From assembly GCA_903857865.1 (NCBI GenBank), contig CAIOGO010000020.1, forward strand, positions 1 through 64,000: a DNA stretch of 64,000 nt. The letters run 5' to 3'. Both the position numbers and the translations under genes were made by a program. Origin of the DNA: an uncultured bacterium (GTDB lineage: Bacteria; Bipolaricaulota; Bipolaricaulia; UBA7950; UBA9294). Shown here one piece after another: positions 1-6,407 of this stretch. The first letter of the stretch is position 1. Every line of letters starts with the position of its first letter. The notes under the pieces were generated by a model. The model was not told where the DNA came from. It made no database searches and saw only the letters and a list, made by a program, of their open reading frames with translations.

Positions 1-150
1 GCCTGTTCAGCGTTGCAGACTGCAACCACCTTTGCCATGGCGTACGAACTCGCTGCGTCGCAAGCGGTGAGCTGCCACAGTTTGCCCACCCCCTTCAGCT
101 TCCCGATGTAGAAGGTGTCGATGCACACGAGTTCACCCGGCGATGGGGTC
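1..150 (-). mobile_element. IS481-like transposase fragment
   Basis: A minus-strand frame is open to the window edge and reads an integrase-core segment with PGELVCIDTFYIGKLKG and LWQLTACDAASSYA. The Asp in CIDTF would be the first catalytic acid of a DDE transposase. Its upstream half is missing: at about 145 the frame runs into the conserved block that precedes the RAYT gene, so the element looks cut by that later insertion. The other end lies outside the window. The rve/IS481 assignment is from motif recognition only. Confidence 0.6.
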
Positions 151-190
151 AGATCTTGACTTGACAGGTCCGGTTCACCAGACTGGCGCC

Positions 191-640
191 ATGGCGCGTC
201 CACTACGCAATCGAGGGCTGCTTCCTCTGGAAGGAGCTGGGGAGTCGGCCGCGATTCCGAGTCGACCTGCCGACTCCTTGATCGTCTCGGTTCTACGTCA
301 CGAGTCGCGGCAACACACGGCAGGGCATCTTCCTCGTCGATCCGGATCGCCGACTGTTCCTCGACACGCTCGCTGACACGGTCCACCGCTTCGGTTGGAT
401 CTGCCACGCCTACGCCGCGAACGATCAGGCGAACGCAGTTCGCCCCTAGCAACGCGCAGCGTTGCCAATCACTATCATCTTCTCATCGAGACGCCGGAGC
501 CGAACCTGTCGCGTGGGGTGCGCCACCTGAACGGCGTCTACACCCAGGCGTTCAACCGCCGGCACTTGCGGAGCGGTCACGTGATGCAGGGCCGGTTCAG
601 AGAGGGCCGATGGACGGCCGTCGGGCGGAGTTGTATCCTC
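191..640 (+). pseudogene. Decayed RAYT (REP-associated Y1 transposase)
   Basis: Pieces of a Y1/IS200-like RAYT lie in order but in broken frames: MARPLR at 191, FYVTSRGNTRQGIFLVDPDR from 291, then NHYHLLIETPEPNLSRGVRH from about 469 and HVMQGRFREGRW near 585-610. The HxH of NHYHLL would be the metal-binding motif. Extra DNA sits between the pieces (about 215-290 and 418-468), and the expected MPNHYH context has been replaced by palindromic sequence. The tail, with the catalytic Tyr region, is not recognisable. The gene cannot give an active protein. The block GGGTCAGATCTTGACTTGAC (146-165) just upstream recurs in inverted orientation near 36.38 kb. Confidence 0.75.
428..465. repeat. Paired palindromes inserted in RAYT
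   Basis: Two perfect 7-bp hairpins lie side by side, each with loop GCA: GGCGAAC-GCA-GTTCGCC (428-444) and GCAACGC-GCA-GCGTTGC (449-465), joined by CCTA. They interrupt the RAYT reading frame. A first insert (about 215-290) also carries an inverted repeat, GGAGTCGG (241-248) with CCGACTCC (270-277). A similar paired-hairpin layout with a TAGG linker is seen at 4535-4580, so these may belong to one small palindromic repeat family. Confidence 0.55.
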
Positions 641-645
641 CGTCC

Positions 646-900
646 GTGGGTGAACACGCGAAGTTGTACGAGCACATCATGTTGCGGCGCTCGGACTCGA
701 ACGTCTCGTTTGCCGGGTTATGTGCGCTTCTCAAGCGGCTTGCGTTCGAAGAGCGCATCCGGGGCGGCCACCACATCTTCACCATGAGCCAGGTGGAAGA
801 GATCCTCAACCTGCAGCCGAAGAGCGGAAGGGCCAAGCCGTACCAGGTGAAGCAGATACGCGGTGTGATCCTGAGGTACAATCTGCACTTGGAGGACTAG
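646..900 (+). CDS. hicA: HicA-family mRNA interferase toxin
   Basis: A small protein (about 84 aa) matching the HicA family: SDSNVSF near the N-terminus, then LCALLKRLAFEERIRGGHHI with the catalytic-type His in GGHHIF, then EEILNLQP and AKPYQVKQIRGVILRY. HicA toxins cleave mRNA through a dsRNA-binding-like fold. The GTG at 646 was chosen because GEHAKLYEHI fits the family N-terminus; an ATG at 610 is an alternative. The gene is followed 2 nt later by hicB, the usual toxin-first order. It begins inside the wreck of the RAYT gene. Confidence 0.82.
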   Translation: MGEHAKLYEHIMLRRSDSNVSFAGLCALLKRLAFEERIRGGHHIFTMSQVEEILNLQPKSGRAKPYQVKQIRGVILRYNLHLED

Positions 901-902
901 CC

Positions 903-1115
903 ATGGATTCGAAGTACGAGATCATCATCTTCTGGAGCCACGAAGACAGCGCGTTCGTCGCCGAGGTTCCGGAGCTTTCGGGCTGCATGGCCGATGGCGA
1001 GACCTATCAGGAGGCCTTGTCGAACGCCGAACAGATCATCCGGGAATGGGTCGAAACAGCGAAGGAACTCGGAAGATCTGTCCCACAGCCAAGAGGGCGA
1101 CTCGCCTACGCCTAG
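903..1115 (+). CDS. hicB: HicB-family antitoxin
   Basis: A protein of 70 aa with the HicB/UPF0150 partial RNase H-like fold: YEIIIFWSHEDSAFVAEVPE, then LSGCMADGETYQEAL and a final helix. It lies directly downstream of hicA and should neutralise it. It is a short HicB with no recognisable C-terminal DNA-binding domain, so autorepression may be weak or need another factor. The ATG at 903 immediately follows the hicA stop. Confidence 0.82.
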   Translation: MDSKYEIIIFWSHEDSAFVAEVPELSGCMADGETYQEALSNAEQIIREWVETAKELGRSVPQPRGRLAYA

Positions 1116-1345
1116 AAGAATGGGACTGCGGCGACGGGGTTCGGTCCTGCATTTACGCCTTCCGCGCTCGCACGTTGCGCCCTCTCTCGCACTCTCGTCC
1201 GCCCGTCTCCTCGGAACCGCCCTGGGTTTGAGCAATGCAGAGCTTGACTACACCGTCGCAGCCGCTCCGCGCAGGAGTGTTGCCCGCTGCAGACCAGTGC
1301 GCCACAATGGATACGAGAAGCGCGCTGGAAGGAGAGGAACGCCAC
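1116..1345. other. Intergenic stretch, nothing recognised
   Basis: No convincing gene, RNA or terminator is seen between hicB and the flavodoxin-like gene. The open frames here lack family motifs and a ribosome binding site. Confidence 0.5.
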
Positions 1346-1837
1346 ATGACGCTCAGAGCTCTACTCGTCGTGTACTCGTATCACCACAAGAACACAGAGG
1401 CCATCGCGAAGGCTTTCGCGCCGGTGCTTGCTGCCAAGATCGTGACGCCACAGGAAGTAGATCCGACGGAGGTCGCGGGATACGACCTCGTGGGCTTCGG
1501 CTCAGGGATCTACGACGCACGACACCACACATCTCTGCTCGATCTGGCAGACCGGCTGCCACACATCTCGGACAGGAATGCGTTCATCTTCTCGACCTGC
1601 GGAATCCCAGCGTTCGGATTCTCTCAGGGGTTCGTTCTGAAGAACCACACGGCGCTGCGGGAGAAGCTCGTGTCCAAGGGCTACAAGATCGTCGATGAGT
1701 TCGGCTGCGTCGGCTGGAACACGAATAGCTTCCTCAGGTTCTTCGGCGGCCTCAACAAGGGTCGACCGAACGCTGAGGACCTCAAGCGCGCTGAGGACTT
1801 CGCGCGGGGTCTGACCCAGAAGATGCGCGACCCGTAG
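1346..1837 (+). CDS. Flavodoxin-like protein
   Basis: A protein of 163 aa with a flavodoxin fold. The N-terminal strand and phosphate-binding loop read LLVVYSYHHKNTEAIAKAF, resembling the T/S-rich FMN loop. The next strands are DLVGFGSGIYDARHH and FIFSTCGIPAF, and the sequence continues to KLVSKGYKIVDEFGCVGWNT, as in stand-alone flavodoxin-domain proteins. It probably binds FMN and acts as an electron carrier or oxidoreductase; the partner is unknown. The ATG at 1346 follows AAGGAGAGG. It stands alone among toxin-antitoxin genes. Confidence 0.75.
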   Translation: MTLRALLVVYSYHHKNTEAIAKAFAPVLAAKIVTPQEVDPTEVAGYDLVGFGSGIYDARHHTSLLDLADRLPHISDRNAFIFSTCGIPAFGFSQGFVLKNHTALREKLVSKGYKIVDEFGCVGWNTNSFLRFFGGLNKGRPNAEDLKRAEDFARGLTQKMRDP

Positions 1838-1887
1838 CCGGCAAGTCCGGAGAGTCCGGGCTGGAGACTGCTCGCTCCCGTGCGCGT

Positions 1888-2115
1888 CTACGACGGCGTC
1901 TTCTCCAGATGCCGAGCGACGAGGACTTTGATCAGAGCTTGTCGCGGCACGCCGAGCCGCTTCGCCTCGCGGTCGAGCGACTCGACCATCCAGATCGGGA
2001 AGTCGACGTTCACCCTCTTCTGCTCGTGCCCCGGCCGGCGCGCCTTCGAGAGGTCGAGGAACTGCGTCACGTCCTCGCCGTCATCGAACCTGCGATCAAG
2101 ATCCTTCGCTTTCAT
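1888..2115 (-). CDS. brnA: BrnA-like antitoxin
   Basis: A protein of 75 aa with a C-terminal ribbon-helix-helix: KRVNVDFPIWMVESLDREAK followed by RLGVPRQALIKVLVARHL. This matches BrnA/CopG antitoxins, which pair with BrnT and repress their own operon. The ATG at 2115 lies inside the 3' end of brnT (20-nt overlap) after a strong GGAGGAGGTG ribosome site, giving coupled translation. Confidence 0.8.
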   Translation of the reverse strand: MKAKDLDRRFDDGEDVTQFLDLSKARRPGHEQKRVNVDFPIWMVESLDREAKRLGVPRQALIKVLVARHLEKTPS

Positions 2116-2365
2116 ACCACGACACCTCCTCCCGGTGCGACCGGCGCACGGAGATGATCCGAATCCGTTCCCCGCGGCGTGTGATGACTGCCGACCACCA
2201 AGCATCGCCGATCTTGCCGATGATCAGCGAACGCGGCTCGTCATCTGTCCGCGCCGGGATCCCCATCAGGTCCGGATCATCCCAAAGAGCCTGCGCGTCA
2301 ACGAAGTTGACTCCATGCTTGGCGGCATTCGCTGCGCTCTTCGCAGGGTCGAATTCGAACTCCAT
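2096..2365 (-). CDS. brnT: BrnT-family ribonuclease toxin
   Basis: A protein of 89 aa with the BrnT pattern: MEFEFDPAKSAANAAKHGV at the N-terminus, FVDAQALWDDPD, and RIRIISVRRSHREE near the end. BrnT is a RelE-like ribonuclease that inhibits translation and is bound by BrnA. The ATG at 2365 lies 7 nt from a perfect TATAAT box and lacks a ribosome binding site, so the mRNA may be leaderless. Toxin-first order with the overlapping brnA is typical of the family. Confidence 0.82.
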   Translation of the reverse strand: MEFEFDPAKSAANAAKHGVNFVDAQALWDDPDLMGIPARTDDEPRSLIIGKIGDAWWSAVITRRGERIRIISVRRSHREEVSWYESEGS

Positions 2366-2372
2366 GGTGCGG

Positions 2373-2402
2373 ATTATATACCTCGCCGGTATCCCGCGGC
2401 AA
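2373..2402 (-). promoter_or_regulatory. brnTA promoter
   Basis: On the minus strand TTGCCG (2397-2402) and TATAAT (2373-2378) are separated by 18 bp. Transcription would start close to or at the brnT ATG (2365), leaving almost no 5' untranslated region. Confidence 0.6.
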
Positions 2403-2492
2403 CCGTATGAGCACCGCGGAGTGCGGCTTGCCCCGCCGTGAGTCGTCGGCGCGAGGACGCGCATCACACATCACGCTCATGCCGATCCGCCG

Positions 2493-2521
2493 TTGGCGCA
2501 GCGCCCCGCGCGGGTTATACT
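2493..2521 (+). promoter_or_regulatory. Promoter of RHH/MazF operon
   Basis: TTGGCG (2493-2498), 17-bp spacer, TATACT (2516-2521). The antitoxin ATG (2528) begins 6 nt later and has no Shine-Dalgarno sequence, which is the geometry of a leaderless transcript. Confidence 0.6.
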
Positions 2522-2527
2522 CCAGGT

Positions 2528-2764
2528 ATGAAGACCGCGATCTCGATCCCCGACGATCTCTTCCAGCAGGCTGAGCGCCTGGCGCGGCGGGCGGGCACGA
2601 CGCGGAGTCATCTCTACTCGAGCGCGGTACGCGAGTACCTGGCGCGGCACGCTCCCGACGAGGTGACCACAGCCATGGATCGCGTCTGCGATGCCGTGGG
2701 GAATGCGCGGGACCCATTCGCAGATGCGGCCGCAAGACGCACGCTGGAGCGGACGGAGTGGTGA
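2528..2764 (+). CDS. Ribbon-helix-helix MazE-type antitoxin
   Basis: A protein of 78 aa. The N-terminal MKTAISIPDDLFQQAERLARR and TTRSHLYSSAVREYLARH form a ribbon-helix-helix DNA-binding domain; the charged C-terminal tail would wrap the toxin. Its end overlaps the MazF start by a few bases, so the two are translationally coupled. Autorepression at the adjacent promoter is expected from the family but no operator was resolved. Confidence 0.78.
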   Translation: MKTAISIPDDLFQQAERLARRAGTTRSHLYSSAVREYLARHAPDEVTTAMDRVCDAVGNARDPFADAAARRTLERTEW

Positions 2765-3102
2765 TCGCGCAAGGCGAGGTGTGGTGGGCTGACCTTCCTG
2801 CTCCCACCGGATCCGCTCCGGGCTTCCGCCGGCCCGTGATCGTCGCCCAGAGCGATGCGCTGAACCGGAGTCACTTGGGAACCGTCGTTTGCGTGCCCCT
2901 GACGAGCAACCTCGCTTGGGCTGAAGCCCCGGGCTGCGTCCATCTTCCAGCTCGCACGACGGGATTGCCCAAGGATTCCGTGGCGAACGCGGCGCAGCTC
3001 GTCACGCTGGATCGAGTCCTTCTCACAGAGCGGGCGGGGCAGCTCCCCCGCGCGAAGCTCGATCTCGTGCTGGTCGCGATCGACGTCGTCCTCGGCCGCT
3101 AG
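2758..3102 (+). CDS. MazF/PemK-family toxin
   Basis: A protein of about 114 aa with the MazF fold: GEVWWADLPAP at the start, GFRRPVIVAQSDALN (the RPV/RP motif with the catalytic Arg), then TVVCVPLTSN and KDSVANAAQLVTLDRVLL, where the Ser/Gln/Thr positions fit the conserved LQ-T motif. It is a probable sequence-specific endoribonuclease. The start overlaps the antitoxin stop (GTG at 2758 or 2761). Confidence 0.82.
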   Translation: MVIAQGEVWWADLPAPTGSAPGFRRPVIVAQSDALNRSHLGTVVCVPLTSNLAWAEAPGCVHLPARTTGLPKDSVANAAQLVTLDRVLLTERAGQLPRAKLDLVLVAIDVVLGR

Positions 3103-3165
3103 CCCGCACCAGCGCGCCGGGCTCTGACCGTTGGCTGGACGAAGCAAGTGAAGGAGGCATTCGGG

Positions 3166-3648
3166 ATGGCACGAGAGAACAAGGTACTGAAGGTGGGGGA
3201 CAAGGCCCCTGATTTCGCGTTGCCCGACGCGCTCACCGGTGAGACGGTCAGGTTGGCCGACCTCCTGGGGAAGCCCGTTCTCGTCTACTTCGGCCGCGGC
3301 ACCTGGTGCCCAACTTGCCGCAAGTGGATGAGCGAAATCGAGAAGAACATGCCGGAGCTTGAGAAGAGGGGAGCCCGGGCGGTGGCGATCATGGCCCAGG
3401 ACCCTGCCCGCATGCAGGACTACCTCAAGAGCCACTCCCATCCCTTCCCTGTCCTGGCGGACGCCGAACGCAAGGTCGTGAGGGAATACGGCGTGTACGT
3501 CAGGGCCAACTTCGAGTCCATCAACATCGCCCGCCCGGCCAACTTCGTTCTAAACACCGCGGGGACGATCCGCTTCATCCACGTCTCGAGCGTCCAGTTC
3601 GAGTTCGCGTCGTTTGACGACATCCTCGCCACCGTCGACGCCATGTAG
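3166..3648 (+). CDS. AhpC/TSA-family peroxiredoxin-like protein
   Basis: A protein of 160 aa. The thioredoxin-like fold starts with GDKAPDFALPDALTGETVRL. The redox centre is FGRGTWCPTCRKW (CxxC rather than the usual TxxC with a distant resolving Cys), followed by FPVLADAERKVVREYGV and a cis-Pro-like region INIARPANFVL. A role in thiol-dependent peroxide reduction is likely. ATG 3166 follows AAGGAGG with good spacing; an upstream GTG at 3148 overlaps that site and is less likely. Confidence 0.8.
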   Translation: MARENKVLKVGDKAPDFALPDALTGETVRLADLLGKPVLVYFGRGTWCPTCRKWMSEIEKNMPELEKRGARAVAIMAQDPARMQDYLKSHSHPFPVLADAERKVVREYGVYVRANFESINIARPANFVLNTAGTIRFIHVSSVQFEFASFDDILATVDAM

Positions 3649-3734
3649 AAACGACAGCAGGAGAAACAGGGACACAAACCCTATTCCTCTTCTCGCGTGG
3701 CCGGGGAACGAGGTCTGGGCGACGTGATCAGCGC

Positions 3735-3763
3735 TTGACGCAGCGCATCGCGGTGATTACTGT
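3735..3763 (+). promoter_or_regulatory. Promoter of AbrB/MazF operon
   Basis: TTGACG (3735-3740), 17-bp spacer, TACTGT (3758-3763), about 25 bp upstream of the antitoxin GTG. Confidence 0.5.
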
Positions 3764-3788
3764 GTACTTACGCCCCGGAGGTGAGGCA

Positions 3789-4037
3789 GTGAAGGCCAAG
3801 CTTGTTCGGATTGGCAACTCGAGAGGCATTCGGCTCCCCAAGCTGCTTATCGACCAAGTGGGACTGGCGGACGAAGTCGACCTCGAAGTCCGGGAAGGGC
3901 AGATCGTGATCTCCGCCTCCGAGCCCGCCCGGAGCGGTTGGGCGGCTGCGGCACGCGCCATGGCGGATCGCCATGAGGACGCGCCCCTCGACCCCTATGT
4001 GCCGAGCCACTTCGACGATCGAGAGTGGAAGTGGTGA
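3789..4037 (+). CDS. AbrB/MazE-family antitoxin
   Basis: A protein of 82 aa with a SpoVT/AbrB DNA-binding domain: MKAKLVRIGNSRGIRLPKLL then DEVDLEVREGQIVISA. The C-terminal half is acidic and Trp/His-containing, as expected for the toxin-binding tail. The GTG at 3789 is preceded by GGAGGTGAGG and matches the family N-terminus better than the in-frame TTG at 3735. It overlaps the toxin start by one base. Confidence 0.82.
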   Translation: MKAKLVRIGNSRGIRLPKLLIDQVGLADEVDLEVREGQIVISASEPARSGWAAAARAMADRHEDAPLDPYVPSHFDDREWKW

Positions 4038-4366
4038 TGGCGCTCGACGTACTCCGTGGCCACGTCTACCTCGTGTCGCTCGACCCAACCATCGGCCAGG
4101 AGATCCAGAAGACGAGGCCCTGCGTGGTCGTGTCGCCCGACGAGCTGAACGCTCACATGAGTACGTGCATTATCGCGCCGATGACCACGGCGAGCCACGC
4201 GTACCCGTTCCGTGTTCCTTGCCGGTTCCAGGGCAGGGCTGGGTATGTCGTCCTCGACCAGATCCGCAGGGTGGACCGTATACGGCTCGTGAAGAGGCTC
4301 GGGCGGCTCTCTAGTCCAGCGCTCGAGAACTCACTTCGGGCGTTGGAGGAGATGTTCGCGCCGTAG
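4037..4366 (+). CDS. MazF/PemK-family toxin, second copy
   Basis: A protein of 109 aa: RGHVYLVSLDPTIGQEIQKT, RPCVVVSPDELNAHMSTCII (the RP motif), APMTTASHAYPFRVP, and GYVVLDQIRRVDRIRLVKRL (VLDQ..VD motif). It is a canonical MazF endoribonuclease. ATG 4037 overlaps the antitoxin stop (TGATG). It is clearly diverged from the MazF at 2758 and is not a recent duplicate. Confidence 0.85.
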   Translation: MALDVLRGHVYLVSLDPTIGQEIQKTRPCVVVSPDELNAHMSTCIIAPMTTASHAYPFRVPCRFQGRAGYVVLDQIRRVDRIRLVKRLGRLSSPALENSLRALEEMFAP

Positions 4367-4400
4367 ATGCGGGGCGGGACCCGCCACAAGGGAGGTAGCG

Positions 4401-4530
4401 ATGCGACGATTCCTGATCGTCGCGGAGCGAGCGGGCGCGAGCTTCTCGCCTACTCGACAGATCCTCCAGGGTGCGTTGCCACAGGCAAGACTTGGGGCGA
4501 TGGGGTCTACCATCGGATCTGCGCAGGGAC
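4401..4530 (+). pseudogene. hicB remnant
   Basis: The start MRRFLIVAERAGASFS is a HicB N-terminus preceded by AAGGGAGG. The reading then continues only in another frame as AYSTDPPGCVATGKTW, the family's conserved PGCVATGKT motif. A frameshift near 4445 and loss of the rest make this a dead antitoxin gene. No hicA partner is seen. Confidence 0.6.
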
Positions 4531-4534
4531 GGTG

Positions 4535-4646
4535 GCTGCCCAGCTCGTCTGGGCAGCTAGGGAGTTGCCAGCGCAACTCCTGGCTGGTCCGGCGCGATGT
4601 AGACGGCTGCTCGCCGCGAGCAGCCGGAGAGTTGCTGCGGCAACTC
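4535..4646. repeat. Array of four hairpins
   Basis: Four strong inverted repeats in 112 bp: GCTGCCCA/TGGGCAGC (4535-4557), GGAGTTGC/GCAACTCC (4561-4580), GGCTGCTCG/CGAGCAGCC (4605-4625) and GAGTTGC/GCAACTC (4629-4646). The second and fourth share stem sequence. No oligo-T tract follows, so this is not an ordinary terminator. The paired layout resembles the inserts in the RAYT pseudogene at 428-465, suggesting a REP-like or small palindromic mobile sequence. Confidence 0.65.
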
Positions 4647-4773
4647 CTTCACCGTAGGCTCCACAACGCAGTTCTGACGCCTGTCATGGAACTTCCGCTT
4701 CCACGAACCTTCCTTCTTCTTTTCACTTCCATCCTAGCACCCAACCTGGGCAGTCCTCGTAAGGAGTGCGGCG

Positions 4774-4802
4774 TTGGTCGGAAGACGTTGCGCTGTTACC
4801 AT
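4774..4802 (+). promoter_or_regulatory. Candidate promoter of the TetR gene
   Basis: TTGGTC (4774-4779), 17-bp spacer, TACCAT (4797-4802). Transcription near 4809 would leave the TTG start at 4870 with a leader that includes the CGGGAGG ribosome site. Confidence 0.4.
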
Positions 4803-4869
4803 GCAGCTGGCCAATGCCCAAGCACGCACTGTGAGGGGCTCGGATCGCGGTGAATCGGGAGGCAGGAAC

Positions 4870-6114
4870 TTGACGAGACGCAAACCAGAGCAGCAAGTGC
4901 GGAGAGCAGGCGAAACGCGCCAATCGCTCTTGCGCGCTGGGGAGCAGGTGTTCAGCGAGCGCGGGTATCACGAGGCGTCCGTCTCGGCAATCTGTCAGTA
5001 CGCCGGGCTTGCCAACGGGACGTTCTATCGGCATTTCGAGAACAAAGAGGAGATCTTCGCTGTGCTGGTCGAGCAGCTCCAGTGGGCGATGCGCGAGCGG
5101 ATTGAGCGGGCTGCCGATGGGGCGGGGAGTTGTCAAGTGGCGCTCACGCGAGCCTGTCGAAGCGTCCTCTCCTATGCAGAAGAGGAGTCTGCCCTGTATC
5201 GAGTCGGGCGGAGCGCCGAGTCGATGAAGATGGGAATCCATAGGCAGTTTCGCGCGAACCTCGCGGACGCCTTGCGTGAGATTCTCAGCGCAGGGATCCG
5301 GGCTGGCGAGTTGCGGCCCGTCGATCCGAACATAGCAGCCTACGCTTTGTTGGGGATCATCGAGTTCACAGTCATGCGGTACGTGCTCTGGGAACCGGGC
5401 TCTCTCGACGAGCGAGTGCTGGAGACGCTCGATTCCCTGATCCTTCGCGGATTCGACTCCGGGAGAGAGCCGACGCACGTCCCGAGAGAGGCAACGGAGG
5501 CTCCCCCGCGCCTCTCCAGCAATGGAGCGGGGGAGCTGCACGGCGGCGAGGCCACACGACAGGCGCTGCTCGCAGCGGCCGAGCGGTTGTTCGGGCAGGC
5601 GGGGTTCTACCAGACGCCGATCTCAGGGATCACGTACGTTGCGAGCGTGGCGCAGGGCACATTCTACCTCTACTTCCCGAGCAAGGTGGCCGTGTTTGTA
5701 GAGCTCGTACGCGAGATCAACCGGCAATTCCGGCTTGATGAGCAGGCTGCGCTCGCTGGACTCGTCGATCGCCGCGAAATCGAGCGAGTGGGCTTTCGGA
5801 CCTTCTTCCGGTTCATCGATGCACACCGGAGCGCCTATCGGATTCTGCGAGAAGCCGAACTGGTCGATCCGGAAACGGGACGCTGGTACTACGAGCGCCT
5901 CGCCAGGGGCTACATGCGAGGCTTGCACGGTGGCATGGACCGAGGGGAGATCCGCGCCCTAGCCCTCGAGCCGTTGGCATACGCTCTGCTGGGAGTCGGC
6001 CATTCGGTGGCCTTGTGGGGGCAATCAGACGGAGCGGAAGCCGTGATCACCGAGAGCATGGTGGCGGCGCTGCTCGACGTTCTCGAACGAGGTGTTGCGG
6101 CCGACCCCTCCTAA
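4870..6114 (+). CDS. Double TetR-family regulator (two fused units)
   Basis: A protein of about 414 aa that contains two complete TetR modules in tandem. Unit one: RQSLLRAGEQVFSERGYHEA, SVSAICQYAGLANGTFYRHF, then its own ligand domain. Unit two: TRQALLAAAERLFGQAGFYQ, PISGITYVASVAQGTFYLYF, again with a full C-terminal domain. Each helix-turn-helix ends in the usual GTFYxxF. TetR proteins normally dimerise, so this chain may act as a built-in pseudo-dimer or read two ligands. TTG 4870 is chosen for its CGGGAGG site 7 nt upstream and a normal N-terminus; ATG 4801 is an alternative. It sits upstream of the catabolic operon and is its probable regulator. Confidence 0.85.
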   Translation: MTRRKPEQQVRRAGETRQSLLRAGEQVFSERGYHEASVSAICQYAGLANGTFYRHFENKEEIFAVLVEQLQWAMRERIERAADGAGSCQVALTRACRSVLSYAEEESALYRVGRSAESMKMGIHRQFRANLADALREILSAGIRAGELRPVDPNIAAYALLGIIEFTVMRYVLWEPGSLDERVLETLDSLILRGFDSGREPTHVPREATEAPPRLSSNGAGELHGGEATRQALLAAAERLFGQAGFYQTPISGITYVASVAQGTFYLYFPSKVAVFVELVREINRQFRLDEQAALAGLVDRREIERVGFRTFFRFIDAHRSAYRILREAELVDPETGRWYYERLARGYMRGLHGGMDRGEIRALALEPLAYALLGVGHSVALWGQSDGAEAVITESMVAALLDVLERGVAADPS

Positions 6115-6297
6115 GAGCGAACGGAAGGACGGCATCGCGGGCAGGCAGGTCTCCCGAGGCAGGGCCTGGGCCGACTGCGATTCGCGTAGGGCAGCTACCA
6201 GGTACGTCCTGACGCATCTCGTCGGGGGAGCGCCGCCGCCGTCCGGCGCTGAAGCCTGTTGCCTAGCTCACCTTCATCCTCTGCCTGAGCGGCGCGA

Positions 6298-6369
6298 TTG
6301 ACGAAGACCCAAATCCATGATAGCGTGAGACCTGAGTCAGGTGTCACGAGTTCGTCGTGTCGGCGACAC
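6298..6369 (+). promoter_or_regulatory. Catabolic operon promoter with palindromic operator
   Basis: TTGACG (6298-6303), 17-bp spacer, TAGCGT (6321-6326). A perfect palindrome ACCTGAGTCAGGT (6330-6342) lies where transcription should start, flanked by TGA and TCA one base further out (6326-6346). A second perfect palindrome, GTGTCGGCGACAC, is at 6357-6369. A TetR-type repressor bound at the first site would block initiation; the adjacent double TetR is the obvious candidate. Assignment of protein to site is inferred. Confidence 0.6.
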
Positions 6370-6407
6370 CGCGGAGACGAGTCCTGGGGAAGCCATAGGG
6401 AGGCGTC

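Noticed and set aside
4535-4646. Hairpin array read as a CRISPR or as a terminator
   Set aside because: Repeats are palindromes of different sequence without regular spacers, and no T-run follows any of them.
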